NCBI RefSeq assembly: GCF_018618755.1
Contig: NZ_JACSMR010000001.1
Coordinates: 558,001-622,000, forward strand
Reading direction: 5' to 3'
Origin: Exiguobacterium sp. s193
GTDB lineage: Bacteria; Bacillota; Bacilli; Exiguobacteriales; Exiguobacteriaceae
Length of the DNA stretch: 64,000 bases
The notes under the pieces were generated by a model. That model was not told the DNA's origin, did not search any database, and worked only from the letters and a program-made list of their open reading frames with translations. A program made the position numbers and the translations under genes. Shown piece after piece: positions 51,945 through 60,605 of this stretch; positions within the stretch are counted from its first letter, which is position 1; each line of letters starts with the position of its first letter.

Positions 51945-51998
51945 AAACCCGAAAGCTTCCCATTTCTTTAATCAAGAGATGAGGAACTTTCGGGTTTT
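51945..51998. terminator. Bidirectional terminator
   Basis: AAACCCGAAAG.TTCC...GGAACTTTCGGGTTT stem with flanking A and T tracts between convergent genes. Confidence 0.75.
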
Positions 51999-52034
51999 GC
52001 TTGTCTCATGCGCTTCGGTTCAAACCGGTACATA

Positions 52035-54833
52035 TCAAGACGTCTTTAATGCCGCTTGGTGACGCATGAACCAGATTTCAAACTCCTCTGCCGGAATCGG
52101 ACGGGAGTAATAGAAACCTTGTCCGTACTCACAGTCGAGTTTGCGTAAATTTTCGCTTTGTTCGAGTTGCTCGATTCCTTCCGCGACGACATCGTACTTC
52201 AATGTATGCGCGAGCTTGATGATTGTTTCAATCAACGGGGCATTCGAACACGCGTCTTCACCACTGATGAACGAACGGTCAATTTTTAAACGTTGAATCG
52301 GGAGACGACTTAAATAGGACAGGGATGAATAACCCGTTCCAAAATCATCGATTGCCAGTCGGTACCCTATCGTATGCAGTGTCTCTAACGCATCGAAGAC
52401 CCGTTTATCTGAAAAGACACCAAACGATTCTGTGATTTCAAGTTCCATTCGTTGCTCGATCCCCGGATGGCGCTCCTTGATGTCGGATAAATACTCGACA
52501 ATCCGGCCGGACACCAGTTCCTTCACCGATAGGTTAGCGGACACACCCAGTGTAGCAAGCGGCGTCTGATCCCAACGTTTGATTTGATTAACCGTTTCTT
52601 GGACGACCCACATGCCGACTTCCTCAATCAACATCGAGCGTTCAGCAATCGGGATGAAGACGGCCGGACTAATCATCCCCCGCTCCGGATGGAACCAGCG
52701 GAGCAATGCTTCACAGCCCTCGACGTGTCCCGTTTTTAAATTGATTTGAGGCTGATAAAATAATTGCAGCTCATTTTTCGCAATCGCCTCACGTAACTCT
52801 GCTTCAAGGACAACCGATTCCCGGTATTCCTCGCTCATCCATGCTTCGAACCAGACCGGATTGCCAGCTTGATCCCGTTTCGCATGTTGCATCGCGATAT
52901 CGACCGAGGACAGGAGTGACGTCACGGCTACCGCATCGTTTGGATAACGGACCATGCTCATGCTGATACTGACGTTGATTTGTTCACCGTTCACGTAATA
53001 CGGCAGCTCCATGACACGTTTTAGCTCATGGTAATCAACGAGTCCTTGTTGTGAGACGAGGACTGCGAATTCATCTCCACCGATTCGTGCTGCCGAGCCC
53101 GTACCGATGAAATGACGACGGAGGCGGTTTGCGACTTCTTTTAAGATTAAATCGCCCGCACTATGTCCATAGACGTCATTGATCCGTCGGAACTGACGCA
53201 CCCCAACCGTTACGAGCTCACCAGGCTGAAACTCGGCTAACGCTTCTGTCATCTTCTGTTCAAATCCATTTCGATTGAGTAGCCCCGTTAATACGTCATA
53301 CAGCGCGAGTTGCGTAATCCGTTCTTCCCGCTTGATTTGATCCGTTTCATCGTGACACATTAAATAAAGCGCAATGCCGTCGTCACTTTTAGAGGGAACG
53401 TAAATAATATTGACGAACATGTTCCGAATGTCTGATTGGAAAATCATTTTACAGCGAATCGTTTGACTGTCTCCGTCGATTGCTTGATTCAATGCACTGC
53501 GGACACGATTTAAGTCTGCCGGATGAATCAACTCTTCAATCGTCATCCACTCGGTCGTCCGGACCAACCGTTGGAACTGTTCATTCCCGTTCAAAAGTGT
53601 AAAATCAGCCGACAGTGCGACAATCGGATCGGTATTTTGTGAGAACAGTGATTCAATTTCGATTTTCTTTTGCTTCAGCTCAAGTGTTTTTCGGTCGTTA
53701 TAATCCAGCAGCCCGGAAATGATCGCCGTCATCGTCCGAAACGCATAGACGACCGGGTGGAAGTCATTTCGCTTCGGTACTTGATAGAACGATTGTTGTT
53801 GTCCTTCCGCAAAGACATTCGCTTCTTCTTGCAACATGACGAGGTCCTTTCGGAAGGCCCGTAACAACGAGAGCGTCAGTAACAATAAAGCCAGAATGAC
53901 GAGACATGTCACAACGAACATCAACCAGGCGTTTCGAATGATGTCATTTCCTCTGTCGACCATCTCTGTCTGGACATCGACGACCGCTTGATCAAACAGA
54001 CGATACATACTACTTTGATAACGATCGGAAACACGCTCGAGCGTACCGTATTGTCTCAATGACGGTTCACGGACCGTCGCGTCGATGACTTGAAGATAAT
54101 CAATCATTTGACTTTTCATCACGGAAATATCCCGCCTTGCCGACTCATCGTCAGCACTAGTCGAAGCTTCAAGTGATTTAACCAGTGTGTCGTTTCGTGA
54201 ATTTAAATCTTGCCGGATTTGACGAATCCGTATCAAATCAATCGCATCCAGTTGTTTGTCCTCGTCTGCATTCAGTAACGTTTGTCCCGCTTTCCCAAAA
54301 TCTTTTTCCATCAAAAAAAGATTGGAGAACAAGGAATAATACGCCCCGGTATCTTGACTGAGGACCAATTGATTAAATAAGATCTCACTTTTATAATTTG
54401 TCACTGCCGTAAAGAAACGATGATCCGTCCCATATCCGGATGTTTGAATCTGCTCGATTTCAGCTAACAAATCTGCTTTTGCCGGGCCATTCGTGTCTCT
54501 TTTCTTCAAAGCCTTACTCAAGGAGCTAAGCTCTTCTCCGACTTTTTTCGACCACTCGACTTGTTGTGTCAAAGAGTCATCGACACGATCGTTCAATGAC
54601 AGATAGTAGTAATGCGTCAAATCCCGCTCGACACGATTGACTTGATCGAAGACTCCCATCATGTCGCTCGCTCGTTTGTATCCGTATCCCTCATCTAAAT
54701 TTTTAATCAGTTGCTGCGCTGCAATCAATACTGCTAAAAGTCCAATAATCGAAATCATCCATGTAAATGTTTTATAGTAGGAGCGTTTCCGGAATGCTTC
54801 TACGATGGAGACTGGTTGTAAACGTCGCAACAC
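52035..54833 (-). CDS. Membrane GGDEF-EAL cyclic-di-GMP protein
   Basis: A 932-aa membrane protein. TM1 (about 22-42), a helical extracytoplasmic sensor region (about 43-300), TM2 (about 303-325), a PAS-like domain (about 390-500), GGDEF (ARIGGDEFAVLV near 583; no RxxD site before it) and EAL (GCEALLRWFHPE near 706, SANLSVKEL, ELEITESFG, DDFGTGYSSL, KIDRSF, AEGIEQ). Both active sites look intact. It responds to an external signal to make or destroy c-di-GMP. Single gene with terminators on both sides. Confidence 0.92.
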   Translation of the reverse strand: MLRRLQPVSIVEAFRKRSYYKTFTWMISIIGLLAVLIAAQQLIKNLDEGYGYKRASDMMGVFDQVNRVERDLTHYYYLSLNDRVDDSLTQQVEWSKKVGEELSSLSKALKKRDTNGPAKADLLAEIEQIQTSGYGTDHRFFTAVTNYKSEILFNQLVLSQDTGAYYSLFSNLFLMEKDFGKAGQTLLNADEDKQLDAIDLIRIRQIRQDLNSRNDTLVKSLEASTSADDESARRDISVMKSQMIDYLQVIDATVREPSLRQYGTLERVSDRYQSSMYRLFDQAVVDVQTEMVDRGNDIIRNAWLMFVVTCLVILALLLLTLSLLRAFRKDLVMLQEEANVFAEGQQQSFYQVPKRNDFHPVVYAFRTMTAIISGLLDYNDRKTLELKQKKIEIESLFSQNTDPIVALSADFTLLNGNEQFQRLVRTTEWMTIEELIHPADLNRVRSALNQAIDGDSQTIRCKMIFQSDIRNMFVNIIYVPSKSDDGIALYLMCHDETDQIKREERITQLALYDVLTGLLNRNGFEQKMTEALAEFQPGELVTVGVRQFRRINDVYGHSAGDLILKEVANRLRRHFIGTGSAARIGGDEFAVLVSQQGLVDYHELKRVMELPYYVNGEQINVSISMSMVRYPNDAVAVTSLLSSVDIAMQHAKRDQAGNPVWFEAWMSEEYRESVVLEAELREAIAKNELQLFYQPQINLKTGHVEGCEALLRWFHPERGMISPAVFIPIAERSMLIEEVGMWVVQETVNQIKRWDQTPLATLGVSANLSVKELVSGRIVEYLSDIKERHPGIEQRMELEITESFGVFSDKRVFDALETLHTIGYRLAIDDFGTGYSSLSYLSRLPIQRLKIDRSFISGEDACSNAPLIETIIKLAHTLKYDVVAEGIEQLEQSENLRKLDCEYGQGFYYSRPIPAEEFEIWFMRHQAALKTS

Positions 54834-54909
54834 ATCGTCCTCCCTAATATGTCATTATGTCTGTATATCGTCCTGGCAGAGCGATTCGTGAAGCGAAAAG
54901 AGGTCAATA

Positions 54910-54950
54910 AAAAGCACTTACCCCCACTTTTTGTGAAAATAAGTGCTTTT
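54910..54950 (-). terminator. Terminator of the CBS gene
   Basis: AAAAGCACTTA...TAAGTGCTTTT stem 12 bp after the CBS protein stop and upstream of the GGDEF-EAL start. Confidence 0.75.
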
Positions 54951-54961
54951 AATACTAGATT

Positions 54962-55384
54962 TTAGTATTGGACGTTCTCTCGTGCTACTTTTTTAGCAAA
55001 ATAATCGATGATATCACGCCGGCGGATGATGCCGATGAAGTGTTTCCCATCATCGATGACCGGTACGAAGTTTTGATCGGTGATGACTTCAATCATCTCT
55101 TCCATCTGCGCTGTGATCGAAACCGGTTTGTAACGGACACGTTGTTTTATATCTGTCAGTCTCGTCTGCAAGACATGGTCATAATCCGCATGTTCCAGGT
55201 TTTTTTCGAGCGCCCACAGGACGTCGCCTTCTGTCAGTGTTCCGGCATATTTTCCTTTATCGTCAACGAGTGGGACTGACGTGAATCGATGATGCTTCAT
55301 CTTTTCAAGTGCTTGTCTGACCGTCGATTCAGGATCTAAGTATTTGACTTCATCTTTTGGTAGTAAGAAAAAAGCAATGTTCAT
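54962..55384 (-). CDS. CBS-domain pair protein
   Basis: A 140-aa protein that is a single pair of CBS domains (about 8-70 and 80-135): FTSVPLVDDKGKYAGTLTEGDVLWAL and FVPVIDDGKHFIGIIRRRDI (shortened here). Such free-standing pairs bind adenine nucleotides or c-di-AMP. The size is like B. subtilis CbpB/DarB, but the sequence is not close enough for that name. Confidence 0.88.
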   Translation of the reverse strand: MNIAFFLLPKDEVKYLDPESTVRQALEKMKHHRFTSVPLVDDKGKYAGTLTEGDVLWALEKNLEHADYDHVLQTRLTDIKQRVRYKPVSITAQMEEMIEVITDQNFVPVIDDGKHFIGIIRRRDIIDYFAKKVARENVQY

Positions 55385-55558
55385 TTCTAAGTTCCTCCCT
55401 AGTCACTCTGTGACACCCACCTTATTTTATCATGAACTCCCATTCGATTCATTTCTCAAATCATGAAATTCTCCCGATAATTCCTTCATATTTAACTCTA
55501 CCCTTCCGATAATCAGAATAGACAGATTTTAAAGACTATTTAGATAGGAGAATTACAT

Positions 55559-57862
55559 ATGCGTCTTCCCATCACCCGCCGTCTTTTTATCGGCCTCATT
55601 TTATTACCCGCTTTGACACTAGGGGCTTCGACCTGGTTTTCGTACCAACAAACGAGTCAAACCGTTGAGAACCTCGTCGATTCAACCTCGCAAACAGCTC
55701 TAAAGCAACTCGAACAATCCTTCTCCCGCATCATCGATGACACAAAAAAAGATACGACCTTACTCGCCGGTTTACCGTTTAACCGGGCGAACGGGAAGTT
55801 GCCGAACTATACCGATGCATCGGATCTCCCAACCCAAGGAGAGGAGCCCTCTCAAAAAGCGAAGGATATCTACAGCGTCCTCGAAAAATACGGTTCATCG
55901 AAAATCGAAAATTCCTATATCCAATATGCTGATACAACAGGTGGTTACTTAAACTGGCCGAAACAAGATGTGGCGGCCGGTTATGATCCCCGCAGTGAAC
56001 TTTGGTATAAACAAGCACTTGAAAATTCGAGCACGGTCGCGATGAGTGAACCGTATTATGACGAAGCCACAAAACTCTCCATCATCAGCTTCTCGAAGGC
56101 GACGCTTGACGAACAAGCGAACATCAAAGGTGTCTTGTCCGTCTACAAAAGCATCAACCGTCTGTCGGAAGACATGAAACGAATCGAAATCGGACAAGAC
56201 GGTTTCGTATTCAGTTACACAAAGGACGGAAAAGTCGTCACCCATCCAAACAAAAACTTTTTCTTCAAGAAGCTTGATCAACTCCGTAACAACGGAAAAG
56301 CATATTTCAGTGCTCCAAAAGAAATGATTGATCAAGAATCCGGCTCAACGATTATGGACGTCGGCGGAAAAAAATCAGTCGTCATCTGGCAACTGTCATC
56401 CAAAACAGGCTTCAAGCTTGCGGTCGTGCTTGATTATGCGTCGTTGTATGCACCAAAAGATGCCATGCTCAAACAATCGCTCATTAATTTTGTCGTCGCG
56501 ATTGCGCTTGCGACAATCATTGCCTGGTTGATTGGCCGTTCTATTAATCGTCCGTTGTCGACACTCCGGACAGAAGCACTTGCCATCGCTAGTGGTGACT
56601 TACGGACACCGAAACGACCGAACCGTCTAATTCGTGATGAACTGTCCGATTTAGGTGGAAACTTTGACACGATGCGTCAAAAATTACGCCAAACGATTAC
56701 GGCGATGACCCAGTCAGCCGTAACGGTCCGTGATGCCTCAAGCGACTTATCGGCGAATGCGACACACGTTCAAAATGCCTCTCACCAAATCGGTCTGACG
56801 ATGGAAGAAATCGCCTCTGCTGGAGAAACACAGACGAAGCAAGCAGAACGGTCCTCACATGCGGTCTATGGTGTCAAAGAACGTTCAGCAGCAATGCAGC
56901 AAGCTGCTGCCACGACACTATCTGAAGTCGCTTCCGTTGCTGATGCGGCGACGCGTGGAAGTTCTTTAACAAAACAGACGATTACGGATTTACTCCAACA
57001 TTCCGTCTCACTCGAACAGGAAATCCAAAATACGTCCGACTTCCTCGGCAAACGTTCCGGCGAAATCGGAAAAATCCTTGGCACCTTACAGGCGATTTCG
57101 AGTCAAACGAACTTATTAGCGCTCAACGCTGCAATCGAAGCAGCACGGGTCGGTGAACAAGGGCGTGGTTTTGCCATCGTTGCAAGTGAAGTCCGAAAAC
57201 TGGCTGAAGAAAGCGATCATTCAGCGAAACAAATTAAACAGCTCCTCGATAACATTCAAAAAGAGACGCATACTGCGATGAGTGCGATGAACCACGTCAT
57301 GGATGACTTAAAACTCTCGCTCGAATCCGTCAAAACGACGGGCGTCGACTTCGAACAAATCGCCGGTTCCGTCCATCATGTCTCTCGCCGGACGGAATCA
57401 CTCACAAGTGATATCAGCGCATTGACGAATGCGACGGAAGAAGTGTCTGACGCGATGGGGACGATCCTCGCCTTGACGGAAGAAAATGCTGCGGGTGTCG
57501 AAACGAGTGCCGCAAGTATCCAGGAAACGAATGCAACCATCGAAGCCGTCACGACGGCAGCGACGCACTTGGCACATATCGCAAATGAACTGCATCAATT
57601 AACATTCGACTTCCAGATTGATGATACAGACGAAGTTCCTGAAGAAGTAACGGAACACAGCACTGGAGACGAACAGGAAGATGCATCGGACGAAAAAAGC
57701 AATACCTCTTCTGTTGAAACGACGCTAGACCAGTCAGACGAAGTAGCCATCTCACTCCTCGATGAGTCGACGATTGAAGTGGAGAACACACCTGAAGAAT
57801 CAACGGAAGCGTCTTCAGAAGATACATTTACCGATTCCGAATCAAATCAATCCAATCAGTAA
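55559..57862 (+). CDS. Methyl-accepting chemotaxis protein with acidic C-terminal tail
   Basis: A 767-aa chemoreceptor. TM1 (about 9-29), a dCache-like ligand domain (about 40-295; YVGY-like region [29 protein letters not shown]), TM2 (about 303-325), HAMP, and the cytoplasmic signalling coiled coil with hairpin tip [20 protein letters not shown] (about 517-536). After about residue 692 comes a tail of about 75 residues, almost all Glu, Asp, Ser and Thr, not usual in Bacillus receptors. ATG at 55559 follows AGGAG. Two CCGATAAT motifs upstream resemble sigma-D -10 sites but lack good -35 partners. Confidence 0.92.
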   Translation: MRLPITRRLFIGLILLPALTLGASTWFSYQQTSQTVENLVDSTSQTALKQLEQSFSRIIDDTKKDTTLLAGLPFNRANGKLPNYTDASDLPTQGEEPSQKAKDIYSVLEKYGSSKIENSYIQYADTTGGYLNWPKQDVAAGYDPRSELWYKQALENSSTVAMSEPYYDEATKLSIISFSKATLDEQANIKGVLSVYKSINRLSEDMKRIEIGQDGFVFSYTKDGKVVTHPNKNFFFKKLDQLRNNGKAYFSAPKEMIDQESGSTIMDVGGKKSVVIWQLSSKTGFKLAVVLDYASLYAPKDAMLKQSLINFVVAIALATIIAWLIGRSINRPLSTLRTEALAIASGDLRTPKRPNRLIRDELSDLGGNFDTMRQKLRQTITAMTQSAVTVRDASSDLSANATHVQNASHQIGLTMEEIASAGETQTKQAERSSHAVYGVKERSAAMQQAAATTLSEVASVADAATRGSSLTKQTITDLLQHSVSLEQEIQNTSDFLGKRSGEIGKILGTLQAISSQTNLLALNAAIEAARVGEQGRGFAIVASEVRKLAEESDHSAKQIKQLLDNIQKETHTAMSAMNHVMDDLKLSLESVKTTGVDFEQIAGSVHHVSRRTESLTSDISALTNATEEVSDAMGTILALTEENAAGVETSAASIQETNATIEAVTTAATHLAHIANELHQLTFDFQIDDTDEVPEEVTEHSTGDEQEDASDEKSNTSSVETTLDQSDEVAISLLDESTIEVENTPEESTEASSEDTFTDSESNQSNQ

Positions 57863-57879
57863 GGCTGTTATTCAAAAAG

Positions 57880-58112
57880 AGGGGCTGACTAACATCCATC
57901 CTTGTGACGGACGTTTCCGCCATCCTCGCTTTCCATGGGCGGAAGGTAAGCCGCGGCAGCCCGCACTTCATGCGGTCATGCCGGGTCTTACCTAATCCTG
58001 ACGGAAACGCGAATCACGTTTCCTTTTCCCATAGGAGTCGAGGATGATCGTTTCCGTCCTCCATTAATCGAATGGCCGATGATTCCAATTTTCACGGAAT
58101 CATCGGCCATTT
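57880..58112. repeat. Family B structured repeat, long copy
   Basis: GGGGCTGACT, TCCTTGTGACGGACGTTTCC, a cassette (ATCCTCGCTTTCC...GGAGTCGAGGAT) with strong inner stems, then GTTTCCGTCCTCC and the ATGGCCGATGATTCC...GGAATCATCGGCCAT hairpin (58072-58110). The short copy at 17810-17928 is the same without the cassette. The cassette shares the pattern GCTTTCC..GGGCG / GGGTCTT.CCT / CCC..AGGAGTC with family A. Confidence 0.8.
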
Positions 58113-58201
58113 CGATGTAAATTCTTCTTTTTCACGATGGTTTAGTGTGTGCCTGGGACACGCATGAAAAAGGAAGACACTTTTGTCACCTCATGTTGCT
58201 C

Positions 58202-58245
58202 TATCTACACGCCGAGGAACCTAGTCCAACTGGGTTCCTTTTTGA
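58202..58245 (+). terminator. Hairpin next to a lone family A end
   Basis: CTATCTACACGC (degenerate end) then AGGAACC...GGGTTCCT with TTTTT. Same arrangement of element end plus terminator as at the right side of complete copies. Confidence 0.6.
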
Positions 58246-58381
58246 ATTTATATTTTTTTCGTGGATAAGAAACGGTTTCAGCTTTAATTCGTCCTACCTT
58301 GGTATCACGGTATGACCCTATACAATTTCTTGAACACCGCTTAGACTAGACATATTAACTTGACTAGAAAGGAGCAAACAG

Positions 58382-59539
58382 ATGGATCGCTTAGATCAAG
58401 AGGACTTAATACAAATCGCAGAGAGCATTTATGGGACGACCGGTTTTTTCGTCACCTATCAATCTCATGACCGACTTCAACTCGACGTCCGTCCGCTAGC
58501 CCCGATTCATCCTGACGACTTGCCGATCGAAGAGGACTGGCCCGCTACAACAGACATTCCCCTGCTCTATACATTAAAAGATGGAACGGCTTATTTGTTC
58601 ATCACCGTCGCAGCGCAAGGACAATACCGGATTGGCCCCGTCCTCCTTCAATCGGCCTTATTTCGCGCGCACATTCAAGATGAGTCCTACCACCAGTTTT
58701 ATAAGTCGTTACCGCGGACAACAGAAAACCGGTTGGTCGACTGCGCCCATCTCGTTTATCGATTATTGAACGGAAAACAACTTCCCTCCCGCAAGATTCA
58801 TATGGAATCGGAAGTGGCTGAAGCAGAAATTCCGCTAGTCGCCGATGTCCCCTCGCATACAGGTACGACAGCTTACCGAAAAGCGTGGCAACGGGAACAG
58901 CAAATCATCGACTGGATTTCATCCGGTCAAAGCGAACGGTTGGCGACGACCTATTCTTTACCTGCCTACGGAGAGTTTGGTTCGCTCGCCCGCCACCAAC
59001 CACTCCGGGCGGAAAAGAACCTGTTGCTCGGTACCGTTTTGCTGAGTGCACGGGCTGCGATCCTCGGTGGTCTCGAACCGGACGAAGCTTTTTCACTCAG
59101 TGACCGGATGATTGATTCGATTGAAGCCGCAAACAGTATTTCTGAGCTCCGTAATCGTCATGTCCGGATTACGGTTAGCTTTGCGGAAGCGGTCAAACAA
59201 ATCCAAGAATTGCGACACTCGCCCCATGTCTTAGCCGCAATCCGTTACATTCAACAACATCTCTATGAACCATTGTCCGTTTCGTCGATCAGTCATGCGA
59301 TTCATGTGTCTGCCAATTACCTGTCTGTCCTGTTCAAAGATGAAACGGGACTGCCGCTCGCCCGATATGTCATTCGCGAGCGGATTCGGGAAGCACAGCG
59401 TCTCCTTCGCTCAACGGACGACTCCTTATTGACGATATCGAACAAATTACATTTTTCGAGCCAAAGCCACTTCAGTCAGGCGTTTAAGCAAGCGACAGGT
59501 GAGACGCCAACCCATTATCGGCAACGGCACTATCTATAA
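58382..59539 (+). CDS. AraC-family transcription regulator
   Basis: A 385-aa protein. The C-terminal 100 residues are a double HTH: SVSSISHAIHVSANYLSVLF, then LLTISNKLHFSSQSHFSQAF and TPTHYRQRHY. The N-terminal 270 residues are not a cupin and do not match a known sensor by eye; the middle part (about 160-270) is helical. Single gene; the target is unknown. Downstream is a terminator that is duplicated around a repeat. Confidence 0.88.
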   Translation: MDRLDQEDLIQIAESIYGTTGFFVTYQSHDRLQLDVRPLAPIHPDDLPIEEDWPATTDIPLLYTLKDGTAYLFITVAAQGQYRIGPVLLQSALFRAHIQDESYHQFYKSLPRTTENRLVDCAHLVYRLLNGKQLPSRKIHMESEVAEAEIPLVADVPSHTGTTAYRKAWQREQQIIDWISSGQSERLATTYSLPAYGEFGSLARHQPLRAEKNLLLGTVLLSARAAILGGLEPDEAFSLSDRMIDSIEAANSISELRNRHVRITVSFAEAVKQIQELRHSPHVLAAIRYIQQHLYEPLSVSSISHAIHVSANYLSVLFKDETGLPLARYVIRERIREAQRLLRSTDDSLLTISNKLHFSSQSHFSQAFKQATGETPTHYRQRHYL

Positions 59540-59570
59540 CACGCAGCTGACGATTTAGTCTTTAACCGAC

Positions 59571-59606
59571 AACAGGACCCCTCCGTTTATACGAAGGGGT
59601 CCTGTT
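59571..59606. terminator. Left flanking hairpin of copy A8
   Basis: AACAGGACCCCT...AGGGGTCCTGTT stem after the AraC gene. Differs from 60003-60036 by one loop base (TTTATACG versus TTTACACG). Confidence 0.75.
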
Positions 59607-59610
59607 AGGC

Positions 59611-59997
59611 TGTAGACAAAGTGCCATCGGGAGATCAAGCGTCTTTTTTCGTTGCTTTCCTCGGGCGAGGCGCAAGCCGTTGCTCCTTGATCCTAACGGA
59701 CAACGAGCAGGGTCTTGCCTGCCTCTGAAAGTGCGTTAAAAACGCACTTTTCCCCGCAGGAGTCAACGAAACGTGACGCTTTTTAGGTAACACTATGACG
59801 GAAAGCCAGTCATGCAGACGGTTTAGGGCGCAATCCGTCTCGAATCGCTTTTGAAGCGAAAAGCAATCGGTCGCGACTCTGCAGCTTTGCTGTAGCGGCG
59901 TGACCGATTGCCGCTTTGAAGACGAGGCGAGACAGGGAAGCGCGACCGAATTGTCTCTCGTTATCGCATGTTTACGCTTCATAAGAGTTTGTCTACA
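59611..59997 (+). repeat. Family A element, full-length copy A8 (387 bp)
   Basis: TGTAGACAAA to TTTGTCTACA. Same length and direction as A1 and almost the same sequence over 55 kb distance. Between convergent genes, with near-identical hairpins on both sides. The minus-strand frame at 59635-59982 gives nearly the same peptide as in A1; there is no ribosome-binding site and other copies break it. Confidence 0.9.
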
Positions 59998-60002
59998 CGC
60001 TG

Positions 60003-60040
60003 ACAGGACCCCTCCGTTTACACGAAGGGGTCCTGTTTTT
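60003..60040. terminator. Right flanking hairpin of copy A8
   Basis: ACAGGACCCCT...AGGGGTCCTGT followed by TTTTT. Terminator for the DUF6933 gene on the minus strand and the AraC gene on the plus strand. Confidence 0.8.
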
Positions 60041-60057
60041 CGAATCGCCTGATTTAG

Positions 60058-60567
60058 TTAAAAGGATGAGTCGAACTCTTTTTTTAGAAGATCGATCGGC
60101 GCTGCATAGCCGATCGGACCACACAATAAATTTTCTCCGACCCACATACTTAAATCCATCATATGCACTTGTTCTGTCGGTAAAAAGTCCTCAAGCTTCC
60201 ACGAAATACTAATGATGGCGTCATTCAATTGTCCGATGATACTTCGATCATGCGTCTTCGAATACTCGACGTCACCGCAACGCTCAAGGTAACGGTTCAC
60301 GACCGCTTCAGAAAATCCTTCTGCTAAAAATGTGTCCTTGATGGCCTTCAATGCAATGACATCAAATTGTTTGAATTCTTTCATTTTCATGCCGTAGAAG
60401 ACGATACTATATCTTGTTTTGTTATTCATCAAGACAACACATTTTCTTCGATTAAACGTAAACACATTCGCATGCCATTCATAAAAAGAATCTGCGTGAG
60501 TTGCATCATACGGCGTTACATTGATTTTCATCGCATCCGCTAGCTTTTTTGTACATTCAATCAGCAT
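60058..60567 (-). CDS. DUF6933-like protein
   Basis: A 169-aa protein opening LIECTKKLADAM, with ADSFYEWHANVFTFNRRKCVVLMNNKTRY in the middle (given in parts: FYEWHANVF, RRKCVVLMNNKTRY), typical of the DUF6933 group seen next to varied bacterial genes. No membrane segment. Function is not known. It lies 38 bp upstream of rlmCD on the other side of its stop... both read on the minus strand with rlmCD first, so it may be read from the same transcript. Confidence 0.75.
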   Translation of the reverse strand: MLIECTKKLADAMKINVTPYDATHADSFYEWHANVFTFNRRKCVVLMNNKTRYSIVFYGMKMKEFKQFDVIALKAIKDTFLAEGFSEAVVNRYLERCGDVEYSKTHDRSIIGQLNDAIISISWKLEDFLPTEQVHMMDLSMWVGENLLCGPIGYAAPIDLLKKEFDSSF

Positions 60568-60605
60568 GCTCCGACCCCACTTTCCCTTTAGTCAGGAAGT
60601 TGCTT

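Noticed and set aside
55471-55513. Sigma-D promoter for the chemoreceptor (two CCGATAAT motifs)
   Set aside because: No TAAA-like -35 at 14-15 bases from either motif.
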